NCBI GenBank assembly: GCA_948505485.1
Contig: CAOPQH010000037.1
Location: 1-12,745, forward strand
Direction of reading: 5' to 3'
Length of the DNA stretch: 12,745 nucleotides
Origin: an uncultured Clostridia bacterium
GTDB lineage: Bacteria; Bacillota; Clostridia; TANB77; CAG-508
Shown here: positions 1 through 6,125 of the stretch, piece after piece
How the letters are laid out: the number at the start of each line of letters is the position of its first letter
Position numbering within the stretch: position 1 is the stretch's first letter
Program-made: the position numbers and the translations under genes
The notes under the pieces: generated by a model
Seen by the model: only the letters and a program-made list of their open reading frames with translations
The model's database searches: none
What the model was told of the DNA's origin: nothing

Positions 1-7
1 CAGTGCC

Positions 8-64
8 TTTTTTATATATTAGAAAGTCATACTGACTTTCTAATATATAAAAACAATTGTACAC
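8..64 (-). repeat. Dispersed palindromic repeat, copy 1
   Basis: Positions 9-29 and 33-53 are perfect 21-bp inverted arms around the loop TAC (30-32). Read on the minus strand, 64 to 8 matches the plus strand at 5801-5857 almost base for base. The match starts with GTGTACAAT, passes through TATATATTAGAAA, and ends in ATATAAAAAA. The 3' side of the hairpin ends in A's whichever strand is read, so it is not an intrinsic terminator. A REP- or MITE-like element is the simplest reading. Its outer limit may lie outside the window. Confidence 0.7.
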
Positions 65-85
65 AATTTTACATATGTAAAATTG
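64..85. repeat. 22-bp perfect palindrome
   Basis: CAATTTTACAT is followed directly by its exact reverse complement ATGTAAAATTG, with no loop. A loopless palindrome suits a dimeric protein site or a cruciform better than an RNA hairpin. It sits between the left-edge repeat and the long hairpin downstream of rnhB. Confidence 0.6.
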
Positions 86-91
86 GCACAC

Positions 92-160
92 GAACAAATT
101 CACGGAAAGCCAAAGAAGAAAGTATAAATTATGCTAATATTAAGGCTTTCCGATTTGTTC
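92..160 (-). other. Long hairpin downstream of rnhB
   Basis: GAACAAAT (92-99) plus CGGAAAGCC (103-111) pair with GGCTTTCCG (144-152) plus ATTTGTTC (153-160). This gives a 17-bp stem with one 3-base bulge (100-102) and a loop of about 32 bases. It lies just beyond the rnhB stop and may mark the transcript's 3' end or stabilise it. No U-run follows it on the minus strand, so it is not a classical intrinsic terminator. AGCTATACAAA occurs twice in direct orientation next to it, at 162-172 and 174-184, and the second copy covers the rnhB stop. Confidence 0.5.
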
Positions 161-175
161 TAGCTATACAAATAG

Positions 176-808
176 CTATACAAAATTTTTAGTAAAACTT
201 TTTCTATGTAATGGACACAAGCCATACTCTTTTATAGCATTAATATGTGCTGATGTTCCATACCCTTTATGTCTTTTAAATTCGTATTGTGGATATATTT
301 CGTCCCATTGTCTCATAATTCTATCTCTTGTAACTTTAGCAATTATTGATGCAGCTGCTATGCTATATACTTTTGCATCACCTTTAACAATTGGCTCATA
401 TGGTATTCCTTTTGTATCAATATGATTTAAAGCATCAACTAATATTAAATCTGGTCTTACTTCTAATTCTTCTATTGATGTTGTTAAAGCCTTCTTAGTT
501 GCTTCTAATATATTTATTTCATCTATTTCATTTTGATCTATAATTCCAATACCACAACTTATAGCTTCTTCTAAAATTTGAGTATATAACTTTTCTCTCT
601 TTTTTTCTGATACTTTTTTAGAATCATTTACTCCTTCTATCATAGAATCTCTTGGCATTATTACACTTGCAACTACTACAGGTCCTGCTAGTGGTCCTCT
701 TCCAGCTTCATCGATTCCACAAATATATTTAAATTCTTCTCTTTTATTATATATATCTTCTTCTATTTCTTTTAATTTAGTTAGTCTTTCAAATTCTTTT
801 TCTTTCAT
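176..808 (-). CDS. rnhB: Ribonuclease HII
   Basis: This cytoplasmic endonuclease cuts the RNA strand of RNA-DNA hybrids, including single ribonucleotides left in DNA and replication primers. The family signature GIDEAGRGPLAGPVV lies at residues 31-45, with the catalytic pair Asp33 and Glu34. A further acidic residue is in LVDAL (Asp125), and the conserved block around SIAAASIIAKVTRD spans 149-162. The 210-residue length is normal for a complete RNase HII. The ATG start at 808 has AAGGAAG five bases upstream. The gene starts 26 bp after the prepilin-like gene ends, so the two are probably co-transcribed. The product is certain; control of the pair is not visible. Confidence 0.97.
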   Translation of the reverse strand: MKEKEFERLTKLKEIEEDIYNKREEFKYICGIDEAGRGPLAGPVVVASVIMPRDSMIEGVNDSKKVSEKKREKLYTQILEEAISCGIGIIDQNEIDEINILEATKKALTTSIEELEVRPDLILVDALNHIDTKGIPYEPIVKGDAKVYSIAAASIIAKVTRDRIMRQWDEIYPQYEFKRHKGYGTSAHINAIKEYGLCPLHRKSFTKNFV

Positions 809-834
809 TATTACTTCCTTTTTAATATTATTTA

Positions 835-1365
835 TTAATCTTTTATTTCTTCTAAGTCTGATAAAGCATGGTATGTCGTACCTTTATAGTTATATCCTTT
901 TGTATAGTATACTTTTACATCTAAACTTTCAAAATTATATTCTACTACATAATATTCTCCTTCTGGTACTTTAGTATCAACATGCATGTTTTGTAATGCT
1001 TCTTGTGTCAAAGCATAATAATTTGACAAATCTTCTTCCGTTCCTAAAAAATTCATCTTATTTTTGATAGTTGCATCAGTAGATACTTGTGTTTGTCCTT
1101 CAAGCAATTCTGCTCTTATTGCATTTATTTTAGTTTCATTATCTTGGTCTTCTGTATTTAATGCATTTTCTCTAAAATTAACTTCTTCCGCAATTGCTTT
1201 AGCTTCTGCTTGAATTAATAGCATATTTGTCTTCAAACTTTCTACATTTGCTCTTTTTATTAATGACATTCCTCCAAAAACAGTTATTGATGACAAAATA
1301 AGTAATATTATTATTGTAATTACTAATGTAGTTAGTGTAATTCCTTTATTATTTTTTAACTTCAT
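835..1365 (-). CDS. Prepilin-like secreted protein (type IV pilin N-terminal signature)
   Basis: This 176-residue protein begins MKLKNNKG followed by ITLTTLVIT and a hydrophobic stretch to about residue 32. That is the positively charged leader, G|I cleavage site and helical stem of type IV or pseudopilin precursors processed by a prepilin peptidase. The mature position 5, usually Glu, is Thr here, as often seen in clostridial pilin-like proteins. After the stem comes a helical region (35-75), then a soluble domain rich in Tyr near the C terminus. I do not recognise the globular part. The ATG at 1365 has GGAGG six bases upstream, a strong site. No assembly ATPase, peptidase or other pilin gene is in the window, so it may be a stand-alone surface protein. 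The class is fairly sure, the role unknown. Confidence 0.75.
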   Translation of the reverse strand: MKLKNNKGITLTTLVITIIILLILSSITVFGGMSLIKRANVESLKTNMLLIQAEAKAIAEEVNFRENALNTEDQDNETKINAIRAELLEGQTQVSTDATIKNKMNFLGTEEDLSNYYALTQEALQNMHVDTKVPEGEYYVVEYNFESLDVKVYYTKGYNYKGTTYHALSDLEEIKD

Positions 1366-1492
1366 ATTCTTCCTCCGTATTTTTATTTTGCTATTAGTAT
1401 TATATATTTACTTTGATTTATTTTCAATAAAAAATTTAATTTTATTATGATAAATTAAAATAAATTTAAATATTGTAAAACCGCTGGAGCTC

Positions 1493-1511
1493 GGGCGATT
1501 ACTAATCGCCC
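1493..1511. repeat. REP-like palindrome, copy A
   Basis: GGGCGATTA and TAATCGCCC are perfect 9-bp arms around a single C, followed by CCTACATT. Almost the same sequence occurs at 6149-6173 inside the recombinase gene. It is strikingly G+C-rich for its surroundings. From memory, palindromes of the GGGCGAnn...nnTCGCCCCTACA type are dispersed in many Firmicutes genomes. Confidence 0.75.
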
Positions 1512-1585
1512 CTACATTTCTCTACCATTTTAATTTATCGTTTTAATTATATCTATAAATGGTTACAGGAATTAAATAATTCAAT

Positions 1586-1613
1586 TTGACATATAATAAA
1601 AAAGTAGTATACT
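1586..1613 (+). promoter_or_regulatory. Housekeeping-type promoter candidate pointing into a gene-free region
   Basis: TTGACA (1586-1591) and TATACT (1608-1613) are 16 bases apart, a near-consensus sigma-A pair. The strand is opposite to all nearby genes and no ORF follows. A short RNA starting near 1620 would carry CACCUCCU at about 1663-1670 and UCCUUAUCUUCUCC at about 1710-1723. Both are pyrimidine tracts able to pair with Shine-Dalgarno sequences. The -10 lies inside the palindrome TAGTATACTA. No clear terminator was found for such an RNA. Confidence 0.35.
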
Positions 1614-1884
1614 ATATTTAGCTTATAAGCAAACTAATTTGATAAAAGCATTTAAAAATGTAGCACCTCCTATGTTTTTAGAATTGAGATGGTAACCATA
1701 TTCTGCTTATCCTTATCTTCTCCACAAATTATATATTTTGCATTATTAATTGTCAATAGTTCTTAAAACATTTGTTTAGGATCTTAAAGTCAATAAAATC
1801 TACTAAGCGTTGCTTATTAATATACATACAATATATTAAATAATTTGGTTTTAATAAATAGTTGTATTTTTCTATATATCTATT

Positions 1885-1916
1885 AAAGTGCAGAAGATTA
1901 ATATCTACTGCACTTT
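1885..1916 (-). terminator. Terminator hairpin after yunB
   Basis: AAAGTGCAG (1885-1893) pairs with CTGCACTTT (1908-1916). After an A-A mismatch, the inner AGAT/ATCT pairs extend the stem to a TAAT loop. It starts 10 bases after the yunB stop codon. The trailing T-tract on the minus strand is short (TTTAAT), so termination may be incomplete. Confidence 0.6.
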
Positions 1917-1926
1917 TACTTATATA

Positions 1927-2646
1927 TTATTCTATTAATTCTAATGTGTCTGTCTCATTTTTAAATCCTTCTAAATTATAATATGTTGATGGAATTTTAC
2001 CTACAATAACATTTTCTGCAATTAAGATTTGATTTGATATATCTTTTTCTATTCTGTCAAATGGCGTTAAAATATTCATTTTACATTCCAGTTGTAAATA
2101 TACTCTATGAAGAGTTTGATTAATACCTTGTGATATAAACTCACTTTTTAAATCTGTATCAATATTCCCTATTGAAGAAATTTTTATTTTAACATCTGGT
2201 CCTCTGCCTGATAATAATTTCATTCCTGTAAAACTGCCTAAAGCAATTTTTATATCATCTCTTTCTAAATTATCTATTTCATTTTGAACATATATTGCTA
2301 CATCAGATATTATTTGGTTTATTGGAAATACATTTGATTTTATCATTGATATATTTCCATCTTCATCTTTTTCTATAATAAATAAATCTTCATAAGAATA
2401 TTTTTGCATTACTTTTGTTGCTTGCTCATTTGTTATTTTTGTTGCAAGCCCTTTAGCTTCATCTTCGCATAATGTATCAAATATTGGATTTACTGCATCT
2501 AATGCTATTTTTACAATACTAAATGCAATTATTAATACAAAAAATATTCTTATTAATTTTTCTGCATTTTCTGATTTTTTATTATTTGCTACCCTTATAA
2601 AATGTGGCAATTTTATTCTTTTACGAGAATATATCTTATTGTGCAT
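1927..2646 (-). CDS. yunB: Sporulation protein YunB
   Basis: YunB is a conserved membrane protein of endospore formers, expressed in the mother cell in Bacillus; its molecular role is not well defined. The protein has a basic N terminus, one membrane helix at about residues 32-50, and then an extracytoplasmic domain. Family-typical blocks are present: SGRGPDVKIKISSIG in the middle, QGINQTLHRVYLQLE, and the C-terminal IAENVIVGKIPSTYYNLEG. The ATG at 2646 lies inside the end of the SPOCS-LysM gene, overlapping it by 11 bp. A TTG two codons upstream (2652) is the alternative start. Neither has a good ribosome site, so translation is probably coupled to the upstream gene. It ends before the hairpin at 1885-1916. 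The family call is confident. Confidence 0.9.
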   Translation of the reverse strand: MHNKIYSRKRIKLPHFIRVANNKKSENAEKLIRIFFVLIIAFSIVKIALDAVNPIFDTLCEDEAKGLATKITNEQATKVMQKYSYEDLFIIEKDEDGNISMIKSNVFPINQIISDVAIYVQNEIDNLERDDIKIALGSFTGMKLLSGRGPDVKIKISSIGNIDTDLKSEFISQGINQTLHRVYLQLECKMNILTPFDRIEKDISNQILIAENVIVGKIPSTYYNLEGFKNETDTLELIE

Positions 2647-4213
2647 ATTCAATCATCTGCATATCTTCTTCTATGCTTTGAGTAGATTTTTTTACATACT
2701 TAGGAATGTAAAGTTTGTCTCCAACATTGATTATATTTTCATTTTCTATTCCATTTATTTTAACTATATCATCAATTGTACTTTTATATTTTTTTGCAAT
2801 ATCCCATATAGTATCATTTTCTTTTACTATATACATTATCAAACTATAATCCTCATCACTTCTGTTTTCTTCAACCTCTACATTTTCTATTATATTAATT
2901 TGTATTTCCTTATTTATTCTTATGTTAAATGCTAATTCGATGTTACATTCTACGTTTCCTCCGCTCTGTACTATAAAATCTTTTGAATTAATATCTATTT
3001 GTTCACAAATATTAACTTTTTCTACGTTATCTATATTTTCAATAGTATACTCTAGTGGTAAATTAACTGTTTTACTACTAAGAGAATTGTTTGTAATATA
3101 TATAAATTTTAATTGCATTTCTCCTTCATAGATTAATCTTGTATTTTGTTTTCTTTGTGTATTTATAATTGGAATTACATTTACATCTATTAGTCTTCCA
3201 TTATTTAATTCATCAACTTTTACTGTATCTTCTATTTTGCATATTTCTCTACGATTTTCTTTATTTGTTATTGTTTTTATTTTTCTTTGATTAAATTTTA
3301 TATCTTCACAAGGACTATACATATCTTGAATTAAATTTATGCTTTTACTTTCATAAGCCATACATGACATTTCTACTTCCATTTCTATATATATTGAATG
3401 TTCTTCTACACTATTTGGTTTTAATATTATATTTTTAATTTCATAATTAGTATCGCATATATTTTCTTCTGAGACATCTTGTATGTCTATAAATCCAACT
3501 ACTGGAATTCTATTTTCTATAGATTTTATTTCATTTTCTTCTGTTAAATACATTATTTTTACATTTGCTTCTGATTTTGCTAACACTTTATTATAGCTTA
3601 TCTTTATGTCTTTGTTTACTAATGATATATCAGTTTTTAAAATCTCTGCTAAATTATCTGTATTTTCAATTACTAATGTATCTTTTACATATGACTTGGT
3701 ATTTCCTGATCCTATTAAAGAATTTACTTGTATATCCTTTTCCAATACTTGTAAGTCATTACAACCATTCATTGAATTTATAATTTGTGTTTCTTCTTTT
3801 GAATATATTTTTATATTTATTTCTAGTCCTACTTTTATATTTATTTTTCTTCCATTTAGCACTTTACATTCTATAGATTTTTTATTTACTTCTGTTTCTA
3901 AAATCATGTTTTCATTACAATTGTCTACATTTATTAATTCCGAAAAATCTAAATTTGTATTTAAACCTCTTATACTATCTTCTGCTTCGTCTGCGACATA
4001 CATTATAAATGTATTAATATTTCCATCTATCTTTACTTTATTATCAGTAATTTCTTTTTTATATACACATACTGTTCCACTTGTATCTACTGTATTTAAA
4101 ACATCTGGTTTTGAGTCTGGTACTATCATATCTCCTTCTACAAATATAATTTCTTTTTTTTCGCATACTAATTGATTTATAGATAAATTTTCATTAGTTG
4201 TCTCTATTGTCAT
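2636..4213 (-). CDS. sipL: SipL-like spore coat morphogenetic protein (SPOCS/DUF3794 plus LysM)
   Basis: In Clostridioides difficile, SipL binds SpoIVA on the forespore surface and is needed for coat localisation. This 525-residue protein has the SPOCS (DUF3794) hallmark MIVPDSKPDVLNTVDTSG near residues 29-46. Beta-rich repeats of the same type follow through about residue 450. A single LysM domain occupies 461-506, from YIVKENDTIWDIAKKY to the closing GDKLYIPKY. No signal peptide is visible, which fits a mother-cell protein. The ATG at 4213 has AGGAGG seven bases upstream. yunB overlaps its 3' end, forming a two-gene operon, and veg and yabG lie just upstream, as sporulation genes cluster in related genomes. 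The domain architecture is certain; the orthology to SipL is likely. Confidence 0.9.
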   Translation of the reverse strand: MTIETTNENLSINQLVCEKKEIIFVEGDMIVPDSKPDVLNTVDTSGTVCVYKKEITDNKVKIDGNINTFIMYVADEAEDSIRGLNTNLDFSELINVDNCNENMILETEVNKKSIECKVLNGRKINIKVGLEINIKIYSKEETQIINSMNGCNDLQVLEKDIQVNSLIGSGNTKSYVKDTLVIENTDNLAEILKTDISLVNKDIKISYNKVLAKSEANVKIMYLTEENEIKSIENRIPVVGFIDIQDVSEENICDTNYEIKNIILKPNSVEEHSIYIEMEVEMSCMAYESKSINLIQDMYSPCEDIKFNQRKIKTITNKENRREICKIEDTVKVDELNNGRLIDVNVIPIINTQRKQNTRLIYEGEMQLKFIYITNNSLSSKTVNLPLEYTIENIDNVEKVNICEQIDINSKDFIVQSGGNVECNIELAFNIRINKEIQINIIENVEVEENRSDEDYSLIMYIVKENDTIWDIAKKYKSTIDDIVKINGIENENIINVGDKLYIPKYVKKSTQSIEEDMQMIEYAQ

Positions 4214-4264
4214 CTTTGTACCTCCTTAATATATTTATTTATTAATATATATTAGGATAAGTTC

Positions 4265-4272
4265 ATTTTATG
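4265..4272 (-). promoter_or_regulatory. Possible SigE-type -10 element for sipL-yunB
   Basis: On the minus strand this reads CATAAAAT, fitting the CATAnnnT pattern of mother-cell SigE promoters, about 50 bases before the sipL start. No convincing -35 is seen in the A+T-rich DNA upstream. The call leans on the known SigE control of sipL in C. difficile. Confidence 0.3.
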
Positions 4273-4282
4273 ACTATTTAAT

Positions 4283-4387
4283 AAAAAAAGCGTAAGTAAG
4301 ACTTTGTACGCAATAGTAATTGCTACAAAATCTAACTTCCGCCATAATTATCTTCTACGAAAAGTTATCCCACTGGGATAACTTTTC
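4283..4387 (-). ncRNA. Structured intergenic segment, possible small RNA or double terminator
   Basis: Read on the minus strand, the segment opens with a perfect 13-bp hairpin: GAAAAGTTATCCC and GGGATAACTTTTC (4359-4371 and 4375-4387) around a 3-base loop. A GCAAT/ATTGC hairpin follows at 4310-4323. It ends with GCGTA/TACGC (4290-4294 and 4307-4311) followed by seven T's (4283-4289), a weak intrinsic terminator. The first hairpin could itself terminate in either direction. No ORF is present and no promoter specific to it was found, so it may be read-through from veg processed into a stable RNA. Confidence 0.35.
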
Positions 4388-4390
4388 TAG

Positions 4391-4422
4391 AATATAAAAA
4401 AGTAGGATTATATCCTACTTTT
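4391..4422 (-). terminator. Intrinsic terminator of veg
   Basis: AAAAGTAGGAT (4398-4408) and ATCCTACTTTT (4412-4422) form a perfect 11-bp stem with a 3-base loop. On the minus strand a T-rich tail (TTTTTATATT, counting the end of the stem) follows. The stem reaches into the veg stop codon at 4421-4423. Confidence 0.85.
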
Positions 4423-4717
4423 AAAGAGTTACTTTTCCTTTTTTATTTTCTACAGCTGGTGGTATTAATGGACTGTATGAATCTCCATCAAATACTTCTA
4501 CTTCAACTGTTCTTGTTAACACATCAGTATAACTGTATGTTACATTTCTATCATTTTCCTCATATTTAACAACAAAAATATTTGGATATGCTTTTTCTAT
4601 TGTAGCTTCTTTTTCAAAGGCTTTACTTCTTCCTAAAGATCCTTTTACTATTATCTTTTGACCCACTTTATCTATGATGTCTGTTTTTAGATTTGTTATA
4701 TCTGTTTTACAAATCAT
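4421..4717 (-). CDS. veg: Veg protein (DUF1021 family)
   Basis: Veg is a small, abundant cytoplasmic protein of Firmicutes; in Bacillus subtilis it promotes biofilm matrix gene expression. The 98-residue product shows the family pattern: GQKIIVKGSLGRSKAFEKEA near 19-38, YPNIFVVKYEE near 45-55, and VTYSYTDVLTRTVEVEVF near 59-76. It is about 12 residues longer than the Bacillus protein because of a Pro- and Lys-rich tail. The ATG at 4717 is preceded by AGGTGAT and, further up, GAGGAG. It has its own consensus promoter and its own terminator, so it is transcribed alone at a probably high level. Its place beside yabG matches the order in Bacillus. The family is certain; the role in this organism is not. 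Confidence 0.93.
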   Translation of the reverse strand: MICKTDITNLKTDIIDKVGQKIIVKGSLGRSKAFEKEATIEKAYPNIFVVKYEENDRNVTYSYTDVLTRTVEVEVFDGDSYSPLIPPAVENKKGKVTL

Positions 4718-4747
4718 GTCATCACCTACTCCTCTTAAGATGGTTTG

Positions 4748-4776
4748 ATTATATCACTCGTTATATAAATTGTCAA
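4748..4776 (-). promoter_or_regulatory. Consensus sigma-A promoter of veg
   Basis: On the minus strand TTGACA (4776-4771) and TATAAT (4753-4748) are separated by exactly 17 bases, and TGA precedes the -10. Both hexamers match consensus fully. The -10 ends 31 bases before the veg start. In Bacillus subtilis the veg promoter is likewise known for its strength. Confidence 0.9.
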
Positions 4777-4821
4777 AATAGGTTGTATATTGTAAAACAG
4801 CTGTAATTCGCTTATATCAAT

Positions 4822-4843
4822 GAATATATAGTATTATATATTC
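4822..4843. repeat. A+T-rich inverted repeat between yabG and veg
   Basis: GAATATATA and TATATATTC are perfect 9-bp arms around a GTAT loop. It lies after the yabG stop and upstream of the veg promoter. With no G+C core and no T-tract it is a poor terminator; it could be an operator or a processing site. Confidence 0.5.
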
Positions 4844-4846
4844 GTT

Positions 4847-4890
4847 GTTACATTTGTATTACAAGTATGTTACAATAATGTTACATATTA
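4847..4890. promoter_or_regulatory. Four 11-bp direct repeats, helically phased
   Basis: On the plus strand, units start at 4847, 4858, 4869 and 4880: GTTACATTTGT, ATTACAAGTAT, GTTACAATAAT, GTTACATATTA. The (G/A)TTACA core recurs every 11 bases, about one turn of DNA. Such spacing is typical of sites for PhoB/PhoP/OmpR-family response regulators; Bacillus PhoP boxes, for example, are TTAACA-like repeats 11 bp apart. The last unit covers the yabG stop codon. The array is about 70 bp upstream of the veg -35. Confidence 0.55.
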
Positions 4891-5726
4891 TTTTTTAAAT
4901 GTTTTTTACCATAAGCTCCTATGCCATTTACTCCTTTTTTTCCATCTCTTAAATCTTTTTCTACATCATCAATTGTAATGTAATCTTCTTTTCTAGTTGT
5001 TGCTACTTTTTCTGCTATAATTAATGGATCTAAAAAATCTATTAGTATTCTAGCTGGTGATGATGCAAAATTTGCTCCTGCAGATATTAATGCTTCAAAA
5101 TAGCTTTGGCATGCTCCTGCAAATATAACTATATTTTTATTGTTTTCTTTTTCATATCTTCTAGCTTCTTTAACTGTATTTATAAAATGTCTAGAATTTC
5201 TGTAATTATATATATCATTATATCTAGATCCTCTTTTTATCATTCCATCATGACCTGTTATTATTAATATATCAGGATTATAATACATTAATAAGTTGTA
5301 AATCACCCTTGGTTGTTTATTTTCAGGTATATTTTTAACAACTGCATTTAATCTTAATTTTTTGTAATATCTGTATGATTTTTCACTATATTTTCTATCT
5401 CCATCTAAATGTAATATTTTACCTGTAATAATTTCTTCTTTACTTCTTTTATTAAATAATTTTAAAGTATTTGATTCTTCTTTTGTATTAGCCTTTTTTA
5501 TTCTATATTCTAATTTTTGATCTATATTTTTTAAGCTGCTTTTTATTATTTGTTTATTTATTATTTCTAAATCTTCTATGTTACTATCTGCTTCTACTCG
5601 TTCTACTACACCTTTTAAAATTGCTATTTCTCCATTAGTTGTTTTCATGATATTTTTAACTATAAAAATAATATCTTTATTGTATGATTTTCTTCCTACT
5701 ATATCTCCTTTTTTTATTTTATTCAT
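4881..5726 (-). CDS. yabG: Sporulation-specific peptidase YabG
   Basis: YabG is a mother-cell protease that processes coat and other spore proteins during late sporulation; in C. difficile it also trims germination proteins. The 281-residue length matches the family (about 290). The N terminus has a small beta domain (KKGDIVGRKSY at 5-15). The conserved catalytic part includes ILHLDGD (104-110), LIITGHDG with His159 (154-161), IFAGACQSYFEAL with Cys206 (201-213), SSPARILIDFLDPL (222-235) and the C-terminal GINGIGAYGKK-like motif near 265-275. His159 and Cys206 fit the proposed cysteine-protease chemistry. The ATG at 5726 follows GAGGTGATGAA. A SigK/SigE-like promoter element lies upstream. 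The gene looks complete despite the foreign DNA beginning about 200 bp upstream. Confidence 0.95.
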   Translation of the reverse strand: MNKIKKGDIVGRKSYNKDIIFIVKNIMKTTNGEIAILKGVVERVEADSNIEDLEIINKQIIKSSLKNIDQKLEYRIKKANTKEESNTLKLFNKRSKEEIITGKILHLDGDRKYSEKSYRYYKKLRLNAVVKNIPENKQPRVIYNLLMYYNPDILIITGHDGMIKRGSRYNDIYNYRNSRHFINTVKEARRYEKENNKNIVIFAGACQSYFEALISAGANFASSPARILIDFLDPLIIAEKVATTRKEDYITIDDVEKDLRDGKKGVNGIGAYGKKHLKNNM

Positions 5727-5753
5727 TTCATCACCTCAAAAATTTGGCTATTA

Positions 5754-5781
5754 TATTCTATGACATAAATCGACATTTAGT
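5754..5781 (-). promoter_or_regulatory. Possible SigK-type promoter of yabG
   Basis: On the minus strand CATAGAATA (5762-5754) matches the SigK -10 pattern CATAnnnTA, and the dinucleotide AC (5781-5780) lies 17 bases upstream, close to the SigK -35 spacing. It is 27 bases before the yabG start. yabG is SigK-dependent in Bacillus. The motif is short, so chance is possible. Confidence 0.45.
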
Positions 5782-5800
5782 GATGAATATTTTTATATTT

Positions 5801-5857
5801 GTGTACAATGTGTTTTATATATTAGAAAATCAGCATGACTTTCCTATTATATAAAAA
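5801..5857 (+). repeat. Dispersed palindromic repeat, copy 2
   Basis: This aligns along its full length with the minus strand of 64-8. Differences are three bases after GTGTACAAT, single changes inside the arms and loop, and a small indel near the end. Its own arms (5813-5832 and 5836-5856) are imperfect, so the left-edge copy is the better preserved one. The two copies lie in opposite orientation about 5.8 kb apart. Confidence 0.7.
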
Positions 5858-5898
5858 ATCCCTAATTATTAAACTTGTTTTTGTTTAATAATTTAGGG
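5851..5898 (-). terminator. Intrinsic terminator of the gene fragment upstream of yabG
   Basis: CCCTAATTATTAAAC (5860-5874) pairs with GTTTAATAATTTAGGG (5883-5898) with one bulged base and an 8-base loop. On the minus strand the stem is followed by ATTTTTTAT, a good T-tract. It begins 41 bases after the stop of the fragment at 5940 and insulates yabG from upstream transcription. Its T-tract overlaps the repeat at 5801-5857. Confidence 0.75.
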
Positions 5899-5939
5899 TC
5901 ACTTCAATTTTTACATTTTGTATTTTTATAATCTACTAA

Positions 5940-6125
5940 TTATTGTTTATTTTTGGAACTATATTTTAATTTTGTTGCCATTCCTCCTCTTATATGCCTT
6001 TCTGCTTTATTCTCATCAAGTATTAATCTAACATCATGTGCTAATGCAGGATTAATTTTTAATAATCTTTCTGATACGTCTTTATGTACTGATGTTACTA
6101 TCAAGAGCGGTAGAATTTTTACTAT
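5940..6125 (-). pseudogene. 3' fragment of an unrecognised gene
   Basis: This open frame has no ATG or GTG start and no ribosome site, yet its last 50 codons read like a real protein. It contains KDVSERLLKINPALAHDV, then RLILDENKAERHIRGG, then MATKLKYSSKNKQ and a stop, followed by a good terminator. A TTG at 6104 is the only near-start. The frame overlaps the 3' end of the recombinase gene in another frame. I do not recognise the family. The likeliest reading is the surviving C terminus of a gene cut by the arrival of the recombinase island. Alternatively it is a small protein translated from an unusual start after the recombinase. Confidence 0.45.

Larger units (their letters stand above)
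1366..1926. other. 560-bp stretch without a convincing gene
   Basis: No frame on either strand gives a credible protein. The stretch holds a REP-like palindrome (1493-1511), a plus-strand promoter candidate (1586-1613), short palindromes at 1605-1614 and 1621-1630, a pyrimidine-rich anti-Shine-Dalgarno-like sequence (1663-1670), a small TAAGC-GTT-GCTTA hairpin (1804-1816), and the terminator of yunB (1885-1916). The upstream signals of the prepilin-like gene must also lie here. Confidence 0.6.

Noticed and set aside
1660..1700. Possible remnant of a small holin-like type I toxin gene on the minus strand (ATGGTTACC... and AGGAGGTGCTAC)
   Set aside because: The start-like ATG lies before the ribosome-site-like sequence, its frame stops after nine codons, and no hydrophobic peptide follows the AGGAGG.
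1640..1760. T-box or riboswitch leader
   Set aside because: No T-box antiterminator consensus, no downstream aminoacyl-tRNA or amino acid gene, and no terminator next to a start codon.
3606..4175. 189-codon plus-strand open frame inside sipL
   Set aside because: It is antisense to a strongly supported gene, has no ribosome site, and its Phe/Ser/Ile-rich composition is that of a reverse-complement shadow in A+T-rich DNA.
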